Positions 39,328-48,958 are shown, counted from the first letter of the stretch. The stretch: DNA of 64,000 nucleotides from Neptuniibacter sp. CAU 1671 (GCF_029222905.1 NZ_JARHUE010000003.1:124001-188000), one strand, 5' to 3'. Made by a program: numbers and translations. The notes: a model not told the origin generated them from the sequence alone.

Positions 39328-39858
39328 TCAACGTCTGACCGGCTTCTTCGCCAGTTTGCGTTGCAGGGTCCGACGGTGCATGCCCAGTGCGCGGGCCGTG
39401 GCTGAAATATTGCCCTCATGCTCATTGAGCACTTTCTGAATATGTTCCCACTCCAGACGGTTCACTGACATCGGTTGTTCAGTCACCTCAATGGAGGCAT
39501 CGGGTTCGTCCTGCTCCATGGCCGCCAGTATCTGATCGGCATTGGCGGGTTTTGGCAGGTATTGTGTGGCTCCAAGTTTGATTGCTTCAACGGCTGTGGC
39601 GATGCTGGCATAGCCGGTCAACATCACAATTCGCATCTCAGGGTTGGTCTGACGCAGATGAGGAATCAGATTCAGACCTGATTCTCCCTCCATTTTCAGA
39701 TCCACTGTCGCCATGTCGGGTACAAAGTCCGCAAGCAGTTTGAGCGCACTTTCGTTACTTCTGGCAACCTCGACCGTGAAACCCCGTCGGGTCATCGCTC
39801 TGGAAAGCACCCGGGTAAACGCAGGGTCATCATCTACTATCAGGAAACGTTCAGTCAT
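39328..39858 (-). CDS. regA: RegA/PrrA-type response regulator
   Basis: 176 aa from the ATG at 39858. Receiver domain with phosphorylation site D53 (ATVDLKM), linker, then a Fis-type helix-turn-helix (GNISATARALGMHRRTLQRK). This short receiver-linker-HTH layout with that HTH is typical of RegA/PrrA/ActR global redox regulators. The start overlaps the sensor gene's stop by 8 bp, so they are coupled. Confidence 0.93.
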   Translation of the reverse strand: MTERFLIVDDDPAFTRVLSRAMTRRGFTVEVARSNESALKLLADFVPDMATVDLKMEGESGLNLIPHLRQTNPEMRIVMLTGYASIATAVEAIKLGATQYLPKPANADQILAAMEQDEPDASIEVTEQPMSVNRLEWEHIQKVLNEHEGNISATARALGMHRRTLQRKLAKKPVRR

Positions 39859-41104
39859 CAGTTTGTACCGGCAAGGTGACTTCGGTGAGGGTGCCTCCGT
39901 CGGGATGATTATACAGACGTACATCGCCATCATAACGGGCCAGGGTGGTTGCGGTTAAGAATAATCCAATGCCCAAACCCTTGCCTTTGGTTGTGACAAA
40001 GGGTTTGCCCAGATGCTGGCTTTGCTCAAGGCTGATGCCGGGACCCTGATCATGAATCTGCAGAATGCAATGCTGATCAGTCCAGTCGAGCGTAATCCTG
40101 ATGCCTTCTGGATTGGCATCTGTGGCGTTATTCAGGAGGTTCAGCAGAGACTGTTTCAGAGAGATGGTTGAACATAACTCAGGCGTGGGGGCATGACCCA
40201 GAACCTGATAACTCATCGCCTGGAGTTCCGGGCGTTGTACCTGCCACTGTTCCAGTACTTCATCCATCAGTTTTGTTGCCGGAAGCCAGAGCTGGTTTGC
40301 GCTCTCCTGTTGCACGCTCTGTGCTAATTGCCGCAGGCGTTCACCACAAAGAACACTTTGTTGCTTCAGTAGCTGCAGATCCTCAATCAGCTCTGGCTGA
40401 TCAGCATAGTCATGCTCCATCTCTTCCAGTAAAACCGTCATGGTGTTTAATGGCGTACCCAGCTCATGCGCAGTGCCCGCGGCCATGGTGGCTAGTGAGA
40501 GCAACTGCTGATCCTGGATGCGACGTTCCCGCTCAATTTCCAGTTGTTGCTGTTGGGCCTGCATGGCATGGCGCATACGCACGATAAAGTAAGTTACCAC
40601 CAGCACCGTCAGCAGAAAATTTAACCACATGCCAAATACATGGATATCAAACAGTTGCAGGACCCGCTGATGGTGTTTGTCGCTGAAGATAATCAGCGGC
40701 TGGTAATGCGACAGCAGCAGGCTATAGATCAGTACCACAGAAACGGATACCACCCAGACATACCCCCTGGAGAGGGTGGCGGCGGCGATGATCAGTGGAA
40801 TCAGTAACAGGAATATAAACGGATTGGTCGCTCCGCCCATCTGATAGAGCACAGCAGCATAGAGCAGCATTTCAGCCAGCAACTGAGAAAAAAACTCAGG
40901 CTCGGTGACCGGCCAGGGTGAATGCAACCGGCTGTAAGTCATCAGGTTGAGTAATGTCAGAAACAGAAAGGATAACCCGATCAGCCAGACATTAAGATCA
41001 GCCTGAAGCCCATAGATTGCAAAAATCACAGTCATGCCCAGACCAAACAGAATCACGGTCCGGATATAGGTCAGCTGAAGCAGTGTGTCACGATGATTGG
41101 CCAT
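39851..41104 (-). CDS. regB: RegB/PrrB-type redox sensor kinase
   Basis: 417 aa from the ATG at 41104. About six TM helices. The quinone-binding heptapeptide GGATNPF is at 90-96. The H-box MAAGTAHELGTPLN has phospho-His H213. A Cys at 253 (VLCGERLRQL) matches the redox-active Cys of RegB by position. N, D and G boxes follow (LLNNATDANPEG, IHDQGPG, GKGLGIGLFL). Expected to sense quinone redox state and phosphorylate RegA. A TTG 14 codons upstream is a weaker alternative start. Confidence 0.93.
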   Translation of the reverse strand: MANHRDTLLQLTYIRTVILFGLGMTVIFAIYGLQADLNVWLIGLSFLFLTLLNLMTYSRLHSPWPVTEPEFFSQLLAEMLLYAAVLYQMGGATNPFIFLLLIPLIIAAATLSRGYVWVVSVSVVLIYSLLLSHYQPLIIFSDKHHQRVLQLFDIHVFGMWLNFLLTVLVVTYFIVRMRHAMQAQQQQLEIERERRIQDQQLLSLATMAAGTAHELGTPLNTMTVLLEEMEHDYADQPELIEDLQLLKQQSVLCGERLRQLAQSVQQESANQLWLPATKLMDEVLEQWQVQRPELQAMSYQVLGHAPTPELCSTISLKQSLLNLLNNATDANPEGIRITLDWTDQHCILQIHDQGPGISLEQSQHLGKPFVTTKGKGLGIGLFLTATTLARYDGDVRLYNHPDGGTLTEVTLPVQTDD

Positions 41105-41436
41105 GCGGCGATTATATCCAAAAAAGGCGATGAACCCCTGAGACAAATTGCCGCACAGGTTTGTAGGAATATCTCTTAATTTAAGACTGTCTACTAAAAT
41201 TTAATTAATTTTGTATTCAGGTTATCTATACTGCGGGTTGCTGAACAGAAATAACAAATTTGCAACAGAGTGTTGTTACAGGTGACGCTGTTCAGATGCC
41301 CCGGGAATGCAAATGGATCTTGAAGTACCGTGGATGGATGCAGTTTGCGCATGATGCGTTTTGAAATTTTCCCTCCATATTTTTTGCTTTCTGTACCCGG
41401 ATAAAGTGGATTTTTAGAAGTTACAGGAAGGTAACA
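41105..41436. other. Noncoding spacer between regB and the VWA gene
   Basis: About 330 bp, AT-rich in its first 120 bp. It includes AAAATT-TAATT-AATTTT (arms inverted) at about 41195-41211. AGGAAGG before the ATG at 41437 is a good ribosome-binding site. Both divergent promoters must be here; I see no convincing hexamer pairs. Confidence 0.45.
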
Positions 41437-42615
41437 ATGAAACGTACAGCATGCTTTACCCGTAAACTGGCGCCAGCCGCCATTGCTTCCGCGCTTGTTG
41501 CAGGTGCAGGATTTGCGCCCTCTGTATCCGCAGTTGAATATGGTGCCTGCGGCCCGATGGATGTGGTTTTCCTGATTGATGATAGCGGCAGCATGGGCTC
41601 CGTTATTGACAGTATCAAAGCCAGTTTTTCTTCATTTATTACTGAAATTGATAATGCCTCTGGTGGTGATTATCAGTTGGCTTTGGTTACACAAGATACC
41701 GCTGCCTGGGCTCCAGAACGACCTGAGGTGGATGTGGATCTTGCTCCCGCTAACGGCGCTGATGTCACTACGGCCCTCAGTGCAGTATTTGCAAGTGGTG
41801 GAACAGGCTGGCCAGAGCCTACCGATGCCATGTTGGATCTGGTGATCAATGGTAATACGAATCTGACCGGTTCAAATGATCCGTCTTATGCCAGTTGTGA
41901 TCCCACTGGTGCAGGTTTCACTTCCGCAAATTTCCGTCCGGGAGCGGATAAGATCCTGATTTTGGCGACCGATGCGCCTCCGGGTGGGTGTGATGACAAT
42001 TATGGCGCCGCTGATGATGCTAATGTGGCAGCTATTACAGCTGTGGCTTCAGCCAATGACTTCCGTGTGTCTGCGATAGCGACCGGTTCAGGTGTCTATT
42101 ATAATGAAACCAAAATACCTTTGATGATGTATACCGCCGGTACTGGTGGTGTTTATGCAGAGTCAGAATCTGGTGATGTCTCAACCATTATCAGCGATAT
42201 CATCTCTACCTGCGGTGTCTCTGCCAACGAATGTCCGCTCTCTCAGGGTTACTGGAAAAACCATGAAGAGGAATGGCCGGTTGAAAGCCTGATTGTGGGT
42301 GATGATGACGAATATACGAAGGAAGAGCTGCTGGCGATTCTGAATACACCACCGAAGGGCGGTAACTCTTACCTGATTCTGGCCCACCAGTTGATTGCGG
42401 CACTGCTGAATATTGAAAACGGCTCTGATCCATCTGTAATCAGTGTTCAACTCGATGCAGCGCTGGATGCGCTGGCTGAGGTGGATCTGACTTCCGGTGC
42501 TAAAACCAAAGACACTGAGCTGAATGCGTTGGCCGGTGTGCTGGATGATTATAACAATCGCCTGCTGACACCTGATTGTGAAGAGTCTGCTGACGAAGAA
42601 GTTGTCTCTGAGTAA
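41437..42615 (+). CDS. Secreted von Willebrand A-domain protein
   Basis: 392 aa with signal peptide (cleavage after SVSA at about 32). VWA domain at about 40-260 has an intact MIDAS, D48-x-S50-x-S52 in LIDDSGSMG, so metal-dependent binding is likely. A second domain at about 265-385 starts CPLSQGYWKNHEEEWPVES and ends near TPDCEES, flanked by Cys; similar GYWKNH segments occur in many secreted bacterial proteins of unknown function. No membrane anchor or sortase motif. A strong terminator follows: a single-gene unit. Partner unknown. Confidence 0.85.
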   Translation: MKRTACFTRKLAPAAIASALVAGAGFAPSVSAVEYGACGPMDVVFLIDDSGSMGSVIDSIKASFSSFITEIDNASGGDYQLALVTQDTAAWAPERPEVDVDLAPANGADVTTALSAVFASGGTGWPEPTDAMLDLVINGNTNLTGSNDPSYASCDPTGAGFTSANFRPGADKILILATDAPPGGCDDNYGAADDANVAAITAVASANDFRVSAIATGSGVYYNETKIPLMMYTAGTGGVYAESESGDVSTIISDIISTCGVSANECPLSQGYWKNHEEEWPVESLIVGDDDEYTKEELLAILNTPPKGGNSYLILAHQLIAALLNIENGSDPSVISVQLDAALDALAEVDLTSGAKTKDTELNALAGVLDDYNNRLLTPDCEESADEEVVSE

Positions 42616-42633
42616 TGCACGACTATTAGGTTT

Positions 42634-42661
42634 AAAGGCAGCCAACAGGCTGCCTTTTTTG
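42634..42661 (+). terminator. Rho-independent terminator after the VWA gene
   Basis: AAAGGCAGCC (42634-42643), AACA loop, GGCTGCCTTT (42648-42657), then a T-run. Confidence 0.93.
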
Positions 42662-42776
42662 TCATTAGCACCGGTTTAATTGATTGCATGGCCGGTATCA
42701 GCGAAAATAGCCTCCACATTTTCCTCGCCAGTTATAAACGCTGGTGTGTTGTCTGCCTAATTCAAGTTGAATCGAT

Positions 42777-44363
42777 ATGTCTCAAGCTGCACTTCAGAAA
42801 GAAGTGGCCACTCGGCGCACGTTCGCAATTATCTCCCACCCGGACGCTGGTAAAACCACCATTACAGAAAAGCTGCTCTTGTTCGGGCAGTTGATCCAGC
42901 AGGCAGGTACCGTAAAAGGGAAAAAGAGTGATCGTCATGCGACCTCGGACTGGATGACCATGGAGCAGGAGCGTGGGATCTCTATTACCTCTTCCGTGAT
43001 GCAGTTCCCATACAACGGTAAGGTAGTTAACCTGCTGGATACCCCGGGTCACGAGGACTTCTCTGAAGATACCTACCGCACACTGACCGCTGTGGATTCA
43101 GCGTTGATGGTGGTGGATGGTGCCAAGGGTGTCGAAGAGCGGACCATCAAACTGATGGAAGTCTGTCGTCTGCGCGATACGCCCATTTTTTCTTTTGTGA
43201 ACAAAATGGACCGCGATATTCGTGATCCGATTGAGTTGCTGGATGAGATTGAAGAAGTACTCAAAATTGCAGCTGCTCCAATTACCTGGCCAATTGGCAT
43301 GGGTCAGTTATTCAAAGGCGTCTATAACCTCTACACCGACACCATTTACCTGTTCCAGCCGGGTAAAGGTCATACCATTCCTGAAGATCTGCGCATTCAG
43401 GGGCTGGACTCTGATGAGGCCAAAGCACTGTTGGGCGATGAGTATGAAACCTTTTTGGAAGAGATTGAGCTGGTGCGTGGCGCGACGCATGAGTGGGATC
43501 AGGATGCCTTTATGGCAGGTGAACTAACACCGGTCTATTTTGGTACTGCGCTGGCCAACTTTGGTGTGCGTGAAATGCTGAATGACTTTGTTGAATGGGC
43601 ACCGTCACCGCTGACTCGCGCTACACTGACTCGCGCTGTAGAGCCTGCCGAAGAGGCTTTCTCCGGTTTTGTGTTTAAGATTCAGGCAAATATGGATCCT
43701 AAACACCGTGACCGCGTGGCCTTTATGCGCATCTGTTCCGGTAAATACAGCCGTGGCATGAAGATGCGCCATACCCGCATTAACAAAGATGTGAAAATCT
43801 CGGATGCGGTGACGTTTATTGCCGGTGACCGGGAAAACGTGGAAGAGGCCTGGTCTGGCGATATTATCGGTCTGCACAATCACGGTACGATCCAGATTGG
43901 CGACACCTTTACCGAGGGCGAAGACCTTAAATTCACCGGGATTCCACATTTTGCGCCGGAACTGTTCCGTCGGGTGCGTCCTACCGATCCGCTGAAGATG
44001 AAGCAGTTGCAGAAAGGTTTGCAGCAGCTTTCAGAAGAGGGTGCGGTTCAGTTGTTCCAGCCGCTGAAAAATAATGACCTGGTACTCGGTGCAGTGGGTC
44101 AGTTGCAGTTTGATGTGGTGGTCTATCGTCTGAAGGACGAATACAAGGTGGAATGTGTTTACGAAGCAATCAGTGTGCAGACGGCGCGTTGGGTTGAGTG
44201 TAAAGACAACAAGATGCTGACCGAGTTTCAGCGCAAGAATCATGACAATCTTGCGATCGATGGCAGTGGTCTGCTGACCTATCTGGCACCAACCCGGGTC
44301 AACCTCAGCCTGGCCCAGGAGCGCTGGCCGGATGTGGATTTCAGGGCAACCCGGGAACATTAA
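42777..44363 (+). CDS. prfC: Peptide chain release factor 3
   Basis: GTPase that recycles RF1/RF2 after termination. 528 aa (E. coli 529). G1 [16 protein letters not shown]3 [14 protein letters not shown] and G4 NKMDRD are intact. The RF3 C-terminal pattern is clear. Flanked on both sides by terminators, so monocistronic. Confidence 0.97.
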   Translation: MSQAALQKEVATRRTFAIISHPDAGKTTITEKLLLFGQLIQQAGTVKGKKSDRHATSDWMTMEQERGISITSSVMQFPYNGKVVNLLDTPGHEDFSEDTYRTLTAVDSALMVVDGAKGVEERTIKLMEVCRLRDTPIFSFVNKMDRDIRDPIELLDEIEEVLKIAAAPITWPIGMGQLFKGVYNLYTDTIYLFQPGKGHTIPEDLRIQGLDSDEAKALLGDEYETFLEEIELVRGATHEWDQDAFMAGELTPVYFGTALANFGVREMLNDFVEWAPSPLTRATLTRAVEPAEEAFSGFVFKIQANMDPKHRDRVAFMRICSGKYSRGMKMRHTRINKDVKISDAVTFIAGDRENVEEAWSGDIIGLHNHGTIQIGDTFTEGEDLKFTGIPHFAPELFRRVRPTDPLKMKQLQKGLQQLSEEGAVQLFQPLKNNDLVLGAVGQLQFDVVVYRLKDEYKVECVYEAISVQTARWVECKDNKMLTEFQRKNHDNLAIDGSGLLTYLAPTRVNLSLAQERWPDVDFRATREH

Positions 44364-44371
44364 CTGAAACA

Positions 44372-44402
44372 AAAAAACCGTGCACTAAAGCACGGTTTTT
44401 TA
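44372..44402 (+). terminator. Rho-independent terminator after prfC
   Basis: AAAAAACCGTGC, ACTAAA loop (44384-44389), GCACGG then TTTTTT. Symmetric A and T runs allow function in both directions. Confidence 0.93.
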
Positions 44403-44438
44403 TTTGTCTGATCTGCCCGTCGGATTTAGGCTTGAAAC

Positions 44439-45212
44439 ATGACGCTGAGACTGATTGATAGCCATTGCCATCTCGACTTTGATGTTTTTGATGCGGACCG
44501 AAACCTGCTGCTGCAACGTGCGGCCGCTGAGGGTGTGGCCGATATTATCGTGCCTGGCGTCACGGCGGAACGTTGGGCCGCTTTGCTTGAGCTGTGCCGC
44601 AGTGACAGAGGGTTGTATCCAGCCTTGGGTTTGCATCCCTGCTTTCTTGATCAGCACAACATCAAGGATCTGACACGCCTCGAGCGGTTGCTTGAAAGAG
44701 AAGCGGTTGTGGCGGTGGGCGAGATTGGGCTGGATCTGTTTATACCGGGGGCCGACCTGAAACATCAACTCGAATACCTGTTACCGCAGTTGGCCTTGGC
44801 TCGACAGTTTAACCTGCCAGTGCTCCTGCATGTGCGCAAGGCCCATGATCAGATGCTTCAGCAATTGCGCCGTTGTTTGTTACCGCGGGGAGGCATTGTG
44901 CATGCGTTTTCGGGCAGTCTGCAGCAGGCTGAACAGTATTTGCAACTGGGCTTCCGGCTGGGTATTGGTGGCACCATCACTTACCCCAGAGCTAATCGTC
45001 TGAGAACGCTGGTACAGCAGTTACCACTCGAAAGCTTTGTACTGGAAACGGATGCACCGGATATGCCGCTACAGGGTTTTCAGGGGCAACGTAATTTGCC
45101 TGAAAGGGTAAGGCGGGTAGCTGAAACGATGGCGGAACTGCGTGGTTGTTCGCTGGAGCAGATCGCTGCTCAGACCACGCAGACGTCGGAAAGTCTGTTG
45201 GCGTTAGCCTGA
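44439..45212 (+). CDS. TatD-family metal-dependent deoxyribonuclease
   Basis: 257 aa TIM-barrel amidohydrolase-type nuclease. Metal ligands are in DSHCHLDFD, GEIGLDLF, LHVRKAHD, IVHAFSGS and ETDAPDMPL. Could be a TatD, YcfH or YjjV paralogue; IDSHCHLDFDVFDADR and the RNLPERVRRVAETMAELRG ending look most like YjjV. The ATG at 44439 is just after the prfC terminator; no clear ribosome-binding site. Confidence 0.92.
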   Translation: MTLRLIDSHCHLDFDVFDADRNLLLQRAAAEGVADIIVPGVTAERWAALLELCRSDRGLYPALGLHPCFLDQHNIKDLTRLERLLEREAVVAVGEIGLDLFIPGADLKHQLEYLLPQLALARQFNLPVLLHVRKAHDQMLQQLRRCLLPRGGIVHAFSGSLQQAEQYLQLGFRLGIGGTITYPRANRLRTLVQQLPLESFVLETDAPDMPLQGFQGQRNLPERVRRVAETMAELRGCSLEQIAAQTTQTSESLLALA

Positions 45213-45215
45213 AGC

Positions 45216-45623
45216 TCAGCTGCCGGGGCTGCCGGTATGCTGATTCACGATTTCAGAGAGGGTATTCCACACCATATCGGTACGCGCTGTTTTCGGAATC
45301 TGGAAAAAGCGGCCTTCACGTCCGACCGGCTGACCCTGATAAGCGCCATCTGCAGGGTTCAACAGAACCTGAATCAGATTTACAGGGTAATTGGGGCCTT
45401 CAATTTTCTGTTGATAGGCTTCTTCGATGGGCGACAGCATACTGCGGGCAGAGACAATTTTGGTCATGTCCAGGCAGTGCGAACTGCTGCCGCGGCAGTA
45501 GAATTTATTTTCGCGATCAATGGCGTAAAAACTTTCGTCCGGAGTCTGGAGTAGGTCGCCTAAACCTGAGCATCCACCTATTACTGTTGTCAGCAGAGTA
45601 ATAACGATTGCTTTGTACACCAT
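45216..45623 (-). CDS. Unknown small lipoprotein
   Basis: 135 aa, not recognised. The start MVYKAIVITLLTTVIGGC has a lipobox IGGC (Cys 18); Ser at +2 favours the outer membrane. The mature part has a Cys pair (FYCRGSSSHC), possibly a disulfide. AAGGAG is just upstream of the ATG. Located 21 bp after fabY on the same strand, so possibly co-transcribed. Confidence 0.72.
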   Translation of the reverse strand: MVYKAIVITLLTTVIGGCSGLGDLLQTPDESFYAIDRENKFYCRGSSSHCLDMTKIVSARSMLSPIEEAYQQKIEGPNYPVNLIQVLLNPADGAYQGQPVGREGRFFQIPKTARTDMVWNTLSEIVNQHTGSPGS

Positions 45624-45644
45624 AAACTCCTTGTGAAATTGTGA

Positions 45645-47510
45645 CTAGCAGAGATCCTCAAAGGGATTAGAGGTATCCAGTGGTACGCTCTGACTGTAGC
45701 CCGGCAGTCTGATCTCATGCTCGGTGATAGTCAAATCTTCGCCTTGCAGTACGTTGTAGTCATAGCGATAGATGGGGCGTGGATCACCTTTCAGGCTGGC
45801 ACTGTTATAGTCGGCTGCGCAGGCGCGGACTGTTTCGCGACGTTTCGTATACTCAGACAGTTGTGACTGGGTGTAACGTTTTGCCAGCAGTTTTTCAGTG
45901 ACATGTGGCGCCAGCACCGGCGCAGAGGCATTATTACCGCCAAACCCTTTAGAGTTCAGTAACACGGCATCTATCGCTTTGCTGCCTACATCCAGGTGCT
46001 GATTACTCAGCAGCAAATTGGACTGATAGACGTCAGATGCAAATTCCGGAGTGGTCAGAATGCCCGGGATATAACCGTACTGCCAGGTACCCAGCGACGT
46101 TGTAAGCTGGTCACCACCGGCGGTGCCCTGAGAGTGGCCAATAAAACATTTGATCGCGGCCACAGGCCATTCAGAAATGCCGAATGCCTTGGCAGTTTCA
46201 TTGATGACGTGTGATTCAGTGACCCGGTTCTGTGGCGTGCTGGTACCATGTGCCTGTACATAACTGCGTTGTTTCAGAGCGTCATCGCCCAGCATGTTAC
46301 GCACCAGCGCAGCAGCACGGCCCAGCGTAATATAGTTACCAATGCCTGGCGCAGAAATTGATTTTTTGTGGCCATCGGCATTCACAAACACTTCAGGCAC
46401 TGCACCATGGATATCTGCACCCAGCTCAATGGCCAGATCATCGCTCATCAATACAACAAACTGGCTGCTTTCACCGATGGTAAAGCCACAGTTGTTGCCG
46501 AACGGGCGGCAGGCTGAACGATAGTGGGAGGCATTGAGTGACTCCGCCTGGTTGAGGGTCAGCAGGTCTTTGTCTTCTGCCAGAGCGCCCATGGCACGGA
46601 AACCTTCAATGATCTCCTCGGTGACCGGTGCATCGCTGCCGCCAACCAGAACCAGCTTGCGTTTGCCGCTGCGAATATCCTCAACACCCTGTTTCAGGTT
46701 ATAGAGGAAGGTTGCACAGGCGCCGAGAGAACCACCCGTTGCGCCGACATTGCCCAGAATGTAGGCATTGATAAAGTCGGCGGGCATCTGAGCATAACCC
46801 AGAGGCATCTGTTTGGAGGTGGTACGTTTGCCCAGCGCCGGGAATTTGGTCAGGCCGCCAAAGCCTAGATCATCCAGCTGGCCAATTGAGTTGCTGGCAT
46901 AAACAGCAATCTGGTCTGGTCTGATTTTGCCGGTCAGCTGTTCAACGGTTAAACCGGTTGAATACAGTGCATCAGATGCAGCATATACCGTCATCTGCAG
47001 GTTACGCGGATGGTTGCGCGACTGGTACAGCGTGCCGGGTTTGAAGCCGGTTGGCAGCATGCCCGCAGACTGCACCTGGGCCGGTTTGCTATCCGGCAGA
47101 ATCATGTCGAGCTGGCCGTAGACTTCGATATCGCAGTAACCCGGGCTGGATTCTGTCACCGTCCAGTTGGCAGGAATGCGTAACGGCATCTGGCGTTTAC
47201 GCAGCCTAAATCGAACCGGATCGGCACCAAAGTCAGCGGTGATCTGCTTATTAAAGAGCACGTGATCAACATCAAACCAGTCAGACTCAATGCGACGAAT
47301 CAGCGTGCCGGAGAGAATACGTGCCTCATGATCAGCAATGGTATCCGGGTTATTGTCCAAACCCATCAGTGTAGCGAGGTCGCACAGGGTTTCCTGCCGT
47401 TGTTGTGCATCCAGCGTATCCAGAATCAGACGTTTATAAGCCTGGTGAAAAGAGGCACGTCCAGCGGGATTGATACCACCAAAACCGACAATGACTGGTA
47501 GCTGGGACAA
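45645..47510 (-). CDS. fabY: Beta-ketoacyl-ACP synthase FabY
   Basis: Condensing enzyme that starts fatty-acid synthesis from acetyl-CoA and malonyl-ACP in pseudomonads. I chose the TTG at 47510: GAGGAG lies 6 nt upstream, and the product starts LSQLPVIVGFGG, matching FabY N-termini as I recall them. The ATG at 47549 adds 13 residues and has no ribosome-binding site. Thiolase fold with Cys in TGGSLGACATF (C265 from the TTG), and His in VQAHGTSTPQNR and FIGHSQGTAGGD. This is the Cys-His-His set. Length 621 aa, long for a KAS, with an N-terminal domain of about 200 aa. Confidence 0.93.
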   Translation of the reverse strand: MSQLPVIVGFGGINPAGRASFHQAYKRLILDTLDAQQRQETLCDLATLMGLDNNPDTIADHEARILSGTLIRRIESDWFDVDHVLFNKQITADFGADPVRFRLRKRQMPLRIPANWTVTESSPGYCDIEVYGQLDMILPDSKPAQVQSAGMLPTGFKPGTLYQSRNHPRNLQMTVYAASDALYSTGLTVEQLTGKIRPDQIAVYASNSIGQLDDLGFGGLTKFPALGKRTTSKQMPLGYAQMPADFINAYILGNVGATGGSLGACATFLYNLKQGVEDIRSGKRKLVLVGGSDAPVTEEIIEGFRAMGALAEDKDLLTLNQAESLNASHYRSACRPFGNNCGFTIGESSQFVVLMSDDLAIELGADIHGAVPEVFVNADGHKKSISAPGIGNYITLGRAAALVRNMLGDDALKQRSYVQAHGTSTPQNRVTESHVINETAKAFGISEWPVAAIKCFIGHSQGTAGGDQLTTSLGTWQYGYIPGILTTPEFASDVYQSNLLLSNQHLDVGSKAIDAVLLNSKGFGGNNASAPVLAPHVTEKLLAKRYTQSQLSEYTKRRETVRACAADYNSASLKGDPRPIYRYDYNVLQGEDLTITEHEIRLPGYSQSVPLDTSNPFEDLC

Positions 47511-47764
47511 AGGAATCTCCTCGGGCGGATAGAGCGAAGTGACTGTCATACTAAACCGAAAGGACAGTTCACTATAATAAAACGGTAAAAAATTAGACTG
47601 GCCATTTTATCGGTGTTTACCTGCACTGACTAGCGCGATAGCGGCAATAATTTGTCAATATGTCGCATGTTAAGGTTTTGAAGCCTTATTCAGTCTGGCT
47701 TAATGAACCTCTAGGGATACTCATGAGTCATATTCACGCCAGGGACAGATCACGGGAGAAGAAG

Positions 47765-48424
47765 ATGAAAAAGATCATTGGAGTGGGCGCTGTTGTATGT
47801 TTGCTCAGCGCCTGTACCACACTGGATCCCTATTCGGGTGATGAAAAAGTCAGTAATACCGCCAAAGGCTCCGGGATCGGTGCTGCGGCTGGTGCCGTGC
47901 TGGGGGCTGCGGTGTCCAGTAAAAAAGACCGTGGCAAAGGTGCCGTGATTGGTGCCCTTGTGGGGGGCGCTGTGGGCGGTGGTATCGGCTACAACATGGA
48001 TCAGCAGGAGGCTCTGCTGCGACAGGAGCTGCAGAATACCGGCGTTCAGGTTGAGCGAATTGGTGACAGTATCCGCCTGATCATGCCCGGCAATATCACC
48101 TTCGCGCTGAACTCTGATCAGATTGCGCAGAATTTCTACCCGGTACTTGATTCTGTCGTGAAGGTGCTGGTGAAATTCAACAATACTGAGCTGACGGTTG
48201 ATGGTTTCACTGACAGCAGTGGCTCTTTTGAGTACAACCAGAAGTTGTCTGAGCGGCGTGCCAGTCAGGTTGGAGGTTATCTGGTGGCATCAGGTGTTGA
48301 GCAGTTGCGAGTGAATATTCGCGGGTTTGGTGAGCGTTATCCAATTGCCAGCAATGATACTGCCAGTGGCCGGGCCGCCAACCGTCGTGTTGAAATCAAT
48401 ATTATTGGTCAACGCCCGAAATAA
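47765..48424 (+). CDS. yiaD: YiaD-like OmpA-family lipoprotein
   Basis: 219 aa from the ATG at 47765, the length of E. coli YiaD. GGAGAAG precedes it. Lipobox LLSAC at about residue 18. A glycine-zipper segment (GIGAAAGAVLGAAV, GALVGGAVGGGIGY) at about 38-80, then a C-terminal OmpA peptidoglycan-binding domain (TVDGFTDSSGS, NQKLSERRASQV, NRRVEINI). Anchors the outer membrane to the wall. A longer frame upstream is not supported. Followed by a strong terminator. Confidence 0.9.
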   Translation: MKKIIGVGAVVCLLSACTTLDPYSGDEKVSNTAKGSGIGAAAGAVLGAAVSSKKDRGKGAVIGALVGGAVGGGIGYNMDQQEALLRQELQNTGVQVERIGDSIRLIMPGNITFALNSDQIAQNFYPVLDSVVKVLVKFNNTELTVDGFTDSSGSFEYNQKLSERRASQVGGYLVASGVEQLRVNIRGFGERYPIASNDTASGRAANRRVEINIIGQRPK

Positions 48425-48440
48425 ACATTTCAAGAATAAA

Positions 48441-48468
48441 AAAGACGGCATTTGCCGTCTTTTTTTTG
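48441..48468. terminator. Bidirectional terminator between yiaD and the unknown gene
   Basis: AAAGACGGCA (48441-48450), short TT loop, TGCCGTCTTT (48453-48462), then a T-run. A-rich and T-rich flanks on either side let it serve both convergent genes. Confidence 0.93.
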
Positions 48469-48478
48469 CTTAATTTAT

Positions 48479-48940
48479 TCAGGGCGAAACCGATTTGAAC
48501 GCCTCCAGTGCTCCCTTGACGGGCAGACGCACGGTTCTGAAATGGCCTTCAGAGAGCGGGATCGAAATGCCGATATAGTCGCTGCCCAGTACGAGGCGTT
48601 GCATGGTTTTGTAGTCCTTCATCACCAGATTATACGCTTCGCCTTTTTGGGCACAGATAGCGTTGATCAACTGGCTGTGTCGGCCATTGCTGACAAAGGT
48701 TGGGTAGCTTTTGCCATGGTTGCAGCGTAACTCAGGTTGCAAAATAAAGGCGCAGCCCTGCTGGCCCTCTTTAAAGCAGCGATAGACCAGCATATGTGTG
48801 CTATCGGCTTGTCGGGTAATGGCAAGTCTGTCGCCATTGTCCGCACTCATCAGAGTCCAGTCATCAATCTGGGTGGGGGTCGCCTGGCCATGGTTACTGA
48901 GAAGCAGGGTGGCTAGGATCGCCAGTGATTTAGACATCAT
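48479..48940 (-). CDS. Unknown exported protein next to flgT
   Basis: 153 aa (two adjacent ATGs). Signal peptide MSKSLAILATLLLSNHGQA, then a mature domain of about 130 aa with four Cys (YRCF, GCAF, RCNHG, AICAQ). General appearance is like invasion-associated locus B-type secreted proteins, but I cannot assign a family. It lies 18 bp after flgT on the same strand and may be co-transcribed. A flagellar role is only suggested by position. Confidence 0.72.
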   Translation of the reverse strand: MMSKSLAILATLLLSNHGQATPTQIDDWTLMSADNGDRLAITRQADSTHMLVYRCFKEGQQGCAFILQPELRCNHGKSYPTFVSNGRHSQLINAICAQKGEAYNLVMKDYKTMQRLVLGSDYIGISIPLSEGHFRTVRLPVKGALEAFKSVSP

Positions 48941-48958
48941 ATCTCCGTATAGGTCCGG

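Noticed and set aside
41111-41116. TATAAT on the minus strand just before the regB ATG
   Set aside because: It would give a leaderless transcript and no -35 is visible 16-18 bp upstream. Probably chance.
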